Part shown: positions 59,748-64,000 of the stretch, in pieces
Layout of the letters: each line of letters begins with the position of its first letter
How positions within the stretch are numbered: the first letter of the stretch is position 1
NCBI RefSeq assembly: GCF_012584455.1
Contig: NZ_JABAEB010000011.1
Span: forward strand, 62,001 to 126,000
Length of the DNA stretch: 64,000 nucleotides
From: Shewanella oncorhynchi
GTDB taxonomy: Bacteria > Pseudomonadota > Gammaproteobacteria > Enterobacterales > Shewanellaceae
Direction: 5' to 3'
The notes under the pieces: generated by a model
The model's input: only the letters and a program-made list of their open reading frames with translations
Databases searched by the model: none
What the model was told of the DNA's origin: nothing
Translations under genes and position numbers: made by a program

Positions 59748-60197
59748 ATGGGCGCTAGGCTTAGACACTTACATACTGATCCCATGAAAGTGAAACAGGG
59801 TGTAAAAATGCTGACGAGATTGATTGAAAGTGGCTTCTTGGCTAGCCAAAACGTCGAAGGAAACACGACTTGGACCTTAGCCGAAAGACAAGCCCTCGTT
59901 CTCGAAACTGACACCTCTGTATCTATTGCAATAGTGCTAGCGATTTCGACCGATATTGCTGTGGATTGGCTAACACAAGCAACGCTCGCATTAGCCGCTA
60001 GTGATCACGCCTTAGATTGTGGCCTTCAGCTTAGAGGTGAACTCTGGTTGTTATGGCGTTATTACGATGAAATTCAAGATGATGAAGCTTTATCTCAAGG
60101 GATTGTCATGCAACTTGCTATAGCGAGGTTTCTCGAAAAGAGCCTGCTTAAACCTGTTGATAGCAATCGAGCTTCACTTATCGGGAGGACAGTATGA
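59748..60197 (+). CDS. First gene of the type III operon (ssaB/spiC position)
   Basis: 149 residues; AAGGTG stands 8 bases before the ATG, and an ATG at 59784 is possible. It is mostly helical (LTRLIESGFLASQNVEGNTT; LTQATLALAASDHALDCGLQ; LQLRGELWLLWRYYDE). I do not recognise the sequence. It takes the place of ssaB (spiC) before the secretin gene in SPI-2-like loci, and its size is similar to SsaB and to CesT/LcrR-like chaperones. The stop overlaps sctC's ATG (ATGA). Confidence 0.5.
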   Translation: MGARLRHLHTDPMKVKQGVKMLTRLIESGFLASQNVEGNTTWTLAERQALVLETDTSVSIAIVLAISTDIAVDWLTQATLALAASDHALDCGLQLRGELWLLWRYYDEIQDDEALSQGIVMQLAIARFLEKSLLKPVDSNRASLIGRTV

Positions 60198-61669
60198 AAA
60201 AACTACTCAGTCTACTGTTACTTTGTCAGATTGGCCTAGTTCAGGCTGCACCACTGACAAACATTAAATGGCAAGGTGAACCCTTTGTAATGATCAGTCG
60301 AGGCACTGCGCTAGCCTCCGTCATCCAAGACTTTGCCAACAATTACGGCGTACCAGTCATTGTCAGTAACAAGGTCAACGACAACTATATCGGCCAAATC
60401 CAAGAACAAGATCCTAAATCCGTTATTCAAGATCTGACCCGTCGCTATGGCTTAGTTTGGTACTACAACAACGAAGTCTTATATGTTTACAAAGCCAGTG
60501 AAATTAATAGTGAAGTGCTACCGTTAACTAGCTTATCCGCGACTAAGGTCGACCATTACCTGCGCAGTGCAGGAGTGTTAGATAAGGGGGTCTGTAACAT
60601 TAAATCTATGGCAGGGATCAGTGGCTTACAAGTCACAGGTGTACCCGAATGCATTAACAGTGTCACCAAACTTACGGCACAACTTGATGCCAATGCTAAA
60701 CAAACCACAGAAAACCAAGAAACGGTTAAAGTCTATCCACTGAAATACGCATCTGCCACAGACTCTATTTATGAATATCGTAGCCAACCTGTGAGTATTC
60801 CTGGATTAGTCACGGTGCTAAAAGAAATGGATCAAGGTACACAAGTCGCCAATGCAGTGGCGGGTTCTGTGAGTAATATTAGCGGTCCAGTCTTTGCCGC
60901 TGATCCTCGTCAAAACGCCATCATAGTCCGTGGAAGTGCCCGTGATATGGCCACTTATGGCTCTTTGATAAGACAACTCGATACTAAGCCCACCATGATT
61001 GAAGTGTCTGTATCGATATTCGATGTGGACGCCTCTGACTTTAAACAGTTGGGCATAGATTGGTCGGCGTCAGCCAAATTAGGGGGGGGTTCCGTCAGTT
61101 TCAACAGTGGTGATAGCAGTGACAATTTTTCCACTGTCATAGGCAATACTGGCAACTTCATGATGCGCCTCAATGCACTAGAGAAGAACTCTAAGGCCAA
61201 AGTGCTCTCACGTCCCTCTGTGGTTACGTTAAACAATGTGCAAGCAGTACTCGATAAAAACGTGACATTTTACACTAAGTTGGAAGGGGATAAAGTCGCT
61301 AAATTAGAGTCAGTGACCACTGGTTCTCTATTACGAGTCACACCAAGATTGATTGATGAAGTAGGTCATCAGGCTGTGATGTTGGATCTCAATATTCAGG
61401 ATGGTCAACAGAGCCAAGCAGTGAGCCGTAGTGAACCATTACCACAAGTGCAAAACTCCGAGATCTCGACTCAGGCGACGCTGAAATCGGGGGAGAGTCT
61501 GTTACTCGGCGGCTTCGTACAAGATAGAGATGAAACGACCCAGAACAAGATCCCGTTACTAGGCGATCTACCATTACTGGGCGGTTTGTTTAGAAGCACA
61601 GATCACCACACTCAAAGCGTGATGCGTCTGTTCCTGATCAAAGCGGAACCCGTTAACCAAGGAGATTAA
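60194..61669 (+). CDS. sctC: Type III secretion outer-membrane secretin SctC
   Basis: 491 residues. The signal peptide ends near 18 (GLVQA). N-terminal secretin domains (N0/N1: WQGEPFVMISRGTALASVIQ; NKVNDNYIGQIQEQDPKSVI) and ring-building modules follow. The C-terminal secretin domain shows LSRPSVVTLNNVQAVLDKNV and LKSGESLLLGGFVQD. Length and blocks fit the SsaC/EscC class. It makes the 15-fold or so outer-membrane ring of the needle complex. The gene is coupled to the ORF before it and directly followed by sctD. Confidence 0.95.
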   Translation: MKKLLSLLLLCQIGLVQAAPLTNIKWQGEPFVMISRGTALASVIQDFANNYGVPVIVSNKVNDNYIGQIQEQDPKSVIQDLTRRYGLVWYYNNEVLYVYKASEINSEVLPLTSLSATKVDHYLRSAGVLDKGVCNIKSMAGISGLQVTGVPECINSVTKLTAQLDANAKQTTENQETVKVYPLKYASATDSIYEYRSQPVSIPGLVTVLKEMDQGTQVANAVAGSVSNISGPVFAADPRQNAIIVRGSARDMATYGSLIRQLDTKPTMIEVSVSIFDVDASDFKQLGIDWSASAKLGGGSVSFNSGDSSDNFSTVIGNTGNFMMRLNALEKNSKAKVLSRPSVVTLNNVQAVLDKNVTFYTKLEGDKVAKLESVTTGSLLRVTPRLIDEVGHQAVMLDLNIQDGQQSQAVSRSEPLPQVQNSEISTQATLKSGESLLLGGFVQDRDETTQNKIPLLGDLPLLGGLFRSTDHHTQSVMRLFLIKAEPVNQGD

Positions 61670-61670
61670 T

Positions 61671-62876
61671 ATGTCTTCAGGATACAAGCTCTTATGGTTA
61701 AACGGTCCATTGCAAGGACGAGAGTTATCTTTGCCTCTTGGTAACTTAAGCATCGGACCCGATGGTGATGTGTTAGCCACACTTGAACACGTAGAACAAG
61801 TGGATTTATTGATCGATGAAGCGGGGGTTCGGCTGCAGTCTTGGGTACCGACTTGGATAGCTGGACAGCCTATAAGCGAAGTCAATATGTTGCCATTGGG
61901 GCAAGTTATTGAACTCGCTGGTGTGGGTATCCTCTTAGGCCATTGCACCGATGAATTACAGCAACAGGCAATACCATCACATTTTCAAACAAAGGCAAAG
62001 AAGTCGTGGTGGTTACTGGCGACAGTTTCAATGCTCTCTATGGTGCTATTAGCGACAGTGTTATTAGCTCCTGCAAAGATGCCTATCGCCGAGTTGACAC
62101 AAGCACAATGGTTATCGCAGCAGCTGCAGACCGACGGTTTAAACGGAGTTCAAGCCCATTGGTCAAAAGATGGCGTGGTGACACTGAGCGGCTTTTGCCA
62201 AGATTCACAACGTATGGCGCAGTTTCTCGGTGATATCAAAGGACAAGGTATTTTATTTATAGAGCAGACCACTTGTGGCGATCAGTTGATACGTAATGTC
62301 AAAGATGTCTTAGTCCAAAATGGATTTGCCAATGCCCTTGTGACCTTAGGTAGTGAGCCCAGCAATGTCATTATCTCAGGCGCCATTCAGTCAGGGGAGC
62401 GCTGGGATAAAGCGGTGTCTAGCTTGAATAACTTGCCCGGACTTGTTAATTGGCAAGTTAGCAATCAGGTTGACAGTCAGCTCAAACCGTTAATCTCCGC
62501 ATTGCGAAACAAAAATTTACTGGTTGGTCTCATGATAGAGCGGATCAATGATGCCATCGTCATGACAGGTAAAGTCAGTGAACAACAACAGCAACAGATT
62601 ATGACTGTTGCGCAAGGATTAGAACCAACGCATGCCAATGGATTGAAGTTAGTATTTCAAAATATTCCAGTACAAAACGAACTTAATCATTTATTTAATG
62701 CTTCTGTGGTGACCTATGGTGGTAATGCTCAGTCTCCATTCATAGAGTTATCGAGTGGTGTTCGGTTATCAACGGGTAGCAAATTAGATAATGGTTATGT
62801 CGTGGAGTATATGAACATTCATGGATTAGATCTCAGTAGAGCCGGTGAGTTAATTCATGTACCACTTATTTTTTAG
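61671..62876 (+). CDS. sctD: Type III secretion inner-membrane ring protein SctD
   Basis: 401 residues. A cytoplasmic FHA-like domain (about 1-95; YKLLWLNGPLQGRELSLPLG) precedes one membrane helix (about 107-130; WWLLATVSMLSMVLLATVLL). Periplasmic ring modules follow (LSGFCQDSQRMAQFL; VIISGAIQSGERW). This is the SsaD/EscD layout. It forms the outer ring of the inner-membrane base with SctJ. It follows sctC by 1 bp. Confidence 0.9.
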   Translation: MSSGYKLLWLNGPLQGRELSLPLGNLSIGPDGDVLATLEHVEQVDLLIDEAGVRLQSWVPTWIAGQPISEVNMLPLGQVIELAGVGILLGHCTDELQQQAIPSHFQTKAKKSWWLLATVSMLSMVLLATVLLAPAKMPIAELTQAQWLSQQLQTDGLNGVQAHWSKDGVVTLSGFCQDSQRMAQFLGDIKGQGILFIEQTTCGDQLIRNVKDVLVQNGFANALVTLGSEPSNVIISGAIQSGERWDKAVSSLNNLPGLVNWQVSNQVDSQLKPLISALRNKNLLVGLMIERINDAIVMTGKVSEQQQQQIMTVAQGLEPTHANGLKLVFQNIPVQNELNHLFNASVVTYGGNAQSPFIELSSGVRLSTGSKLDNGYVVEYMNIHGLDLSRAGELIHVPLIF

Positions 62877-62884
62877 GAGGCATT

Positions 62885-63076
62885 ATGTCAAGAATTACAC
62901 AGCTTGAGGATGATATTAAATCACATAATTACAAACAGGAGGCTTACCATAATAGACTAGCTAAAATGCGCAGTAATATCTTATCTGGTAATAGTGGAAC
63001 AATTCCATTGTTGGATGAAGCTATCAATGCGGCAGAAATAGTTATAGACACACTTTTTTCACGTTATAAAAAATAG
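62885..63076 (+). CDS. SsaE/SctE-like type III chaperone
   Basis: 63 residues, helical, with charged heptads (ITQLEDDIKSHNYKQEAYHN; LDEAINAAEIVIDTLFSRY). Position directly after sctD and tiny size match SsaE/EscE/YscE-type proteins, which in SPI-2 assist the translocator/filament protein SseB. GGAGG stands before the ATG, 8 bp after the sctD stop. Confidence 0.75.
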   Translation: MSRITQLEDDIKSHNYKQEAYHNRLAKMRSNILSGNSGTIPLLDEAINAAEIVIDTLFSRYKK

Positions 63077-63180
63077 CTTTAAATTTTAATCTGGTGGTTT
63101 GACCAGTTTTGTTTTATTCCCATCGTTTTTAGGTATCTTCAATACATAATAGTATTAATATATAAGTCAAGGAGTTAGTT

Positions 63181-63549
63181 ATGGATATGTTCAGTGATAT
63201 AAAATCAGTTATGCAAGATCTTCAGCAACGTAAAGCAGCACTTGGAGAACATATTAAAGAATTTCAAGCGCTACAAGAAGAAATAAATCTTCTAGTTGAA
63301 CGTTCTGATAGGGATCCTGAAGCATTAGCTAAGCTGATTAAGTTAAAGAATGCATTCCCTGGTGGATTTGAATTACAGCAAAATACTGTTATGAATAAAG
63401 TCAGTGAATTGGAACATCATTTCAAAAGTCTCGAAACACAATTTAATTTGTTAGGTAAAATAGAATCTGGCGAGGTTGATAATGATATTGACTCAACTTC
63501 TAAAGAAAAGGTAATTGACAAGGTTAAAAAAGTTAGAAGTTATATGTAA
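63181..63549 (+). CDS. SseA-like chaperone of the filament protein
   Basis: 122 residues, almost fully helical and heptad-rich (IKEFQALQEEINLLVERSDR; VMNKVSELEHHFKSLETQF), with a basic tail. SseA in SPI-2 and CesA in the LEE are small coiled-coil chaperones for EspA/SseB-type filament proteins. Order (ssaE, sseA, sseB) and size agree. AAGGAG stands 6 bases before the ATG. Sequence similarity itself is low, as usual for these chaperones. Confidence 0.7.
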   Translation: MDMFSDIKSVMQDLQQRKAALGEHIKEFQALQEEINLLVERSDRDPEALAKLIKLKNAFPGGFELQQNTVMNKVSELEHHFKSLETQFNLLGKIESGEVDNDIDSTSKEKVIDKVKKVRSYM

Positions 63550-63596
63550 GTTCAATAAAAATCATGCTTAATTTAAATAATCAATGAGGTGTTATT

Positions 63597-64000
63597 ATGG
63601 ATATTTCAAATGTAGGTAATCAAGGCACTAGCATTATTAACTCTCAACAACCTGAAAGTGTCAAAAATCAAATTGCTTCACGCGGTGATTCAGTACTCTC
63701 AGGGGGAATTGCAGTCTTATATATGTTTATGAATCTGCTTTCTGAATTAGCCGATGCCAAATACAGTCAAATGCAGCAAAAAGCTGATGTTTCTCGTCAA
63801 GCGCAAGATATGGCAAATCAGGTTGATGAGGTCATTGCAAACGTCTCCAAAGATGGTGATAAAGCCGTAGGTAAACTTCCTGATGATGTCGTGAAATACA
63901 TGCATGACAATGGTTTCACCATAGATGGTATGACCATCGATAAGTACCTGGCCAAGAATGACCCCGACGGTAAAGGGTTAGATAAAGGTAAGTTACAAGC
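63597..64000 (+). CDS. SseB/EspA-like type III filament protein (cut by window end)
   Basis: The first 134 codons of the gene, with GAGGT 6 bases before the ATG. It carries the family block VLSGGIAVLYMFMNLLSELA followed by DAKYSQMQQKADVSRQAQD and a coiled coil. SseB/EspA proteins polymerise on the needle tip and guide translocators. A long hydrophobic helix near residue 40-60 is as in EspA. The C-terminus lies beyond the window. Confidence 0.88.
   Translation, partial: MDISNVGNQGTSIINSQQPESVKNQIASRGDSVLSGGIAVLYMFMNLLSELADAKYSQMQQKADVSRQAQDMANQVDEVIANVSKDGDKAVGKLPDDVVKYMHDNGFTIDGMTIDKYLAKNDPDGKGLDKGKLQ

Overview
The window looks like a gammaproteobacterial chromosome, most probably Shewanella. 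I infer this from the style of the core genes (hemerythrin-tailed chemoreceptor, DUF3149 peptide, modABC/modE) and from an SPI-2-like type III secretion locus; no rRNA or other decisive marker is present. Roughly 1-3900 and 50700-64000 are host chromosome. Between them lies an island of about 46.7 kb, bounded by an 8-bp direct repeat (ATTCAAAA) at 3933-3940 and 50623-50630.

Left flank: a sensor kinase fragment (minus strand), a SieB-like membrane protein, a DUF3149 micro-protein and a chemoreceptor ending in a hemerythrin domain. The island sits in the anticodon loop of a tRNA-Leu(CAA) gene: the 5' half is at 3902-3940 and the 3' half at 50623-50678, and joined they give 87 nt. A different, complete tRNA-Leu(CAA) lies just inside the left end (4057-4143), apparently as a replacement.

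Island, left part (4.2-12.4 kb, minus strand): YegP-like, DUF2787, RadC, DUF6641-like, a double AAA+ ATPase coupled to a tyrosine recombinase, a possible replication initiator and a DUF3987 protein. This looks like mobility and replication genes. Next (12.7-25.1 kb) is a defence-rich stretch: two related small nuclease-like proteins, a umuC relic, two true integron-type gene cassettes with attC sites but no integrase gene (the second carries a whole ABC-three-component operon), an HNH nuclease and a SIR2-HerA pair. From 25.6 to 46.3 kb there is an H-NS gene, a three-copy upstream repeat, a split TpsA/CdiA-like exoprotein locus with a nuclease toxin tip and probable immunity gene, and about 15 related small exported proteins, most with one conserved cysteine pair. 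The right end holds a DUF1566 lipoprotein, a DUF2628 membrane protein, an XRE regulator and the integrase next to the right attachment site.

Right flank: modC-modB-modA with a ModE box and divergent modE (molybdate uptake); a gene-poor 1.7-kb stretch; then an SPI-2-like type III secretion region: SsrB-like response regulator, SsrA-like hybrid kinase, and ssaB-position gene-sctC-sctD-ssaE-sseA-sseB, cut by the window end.
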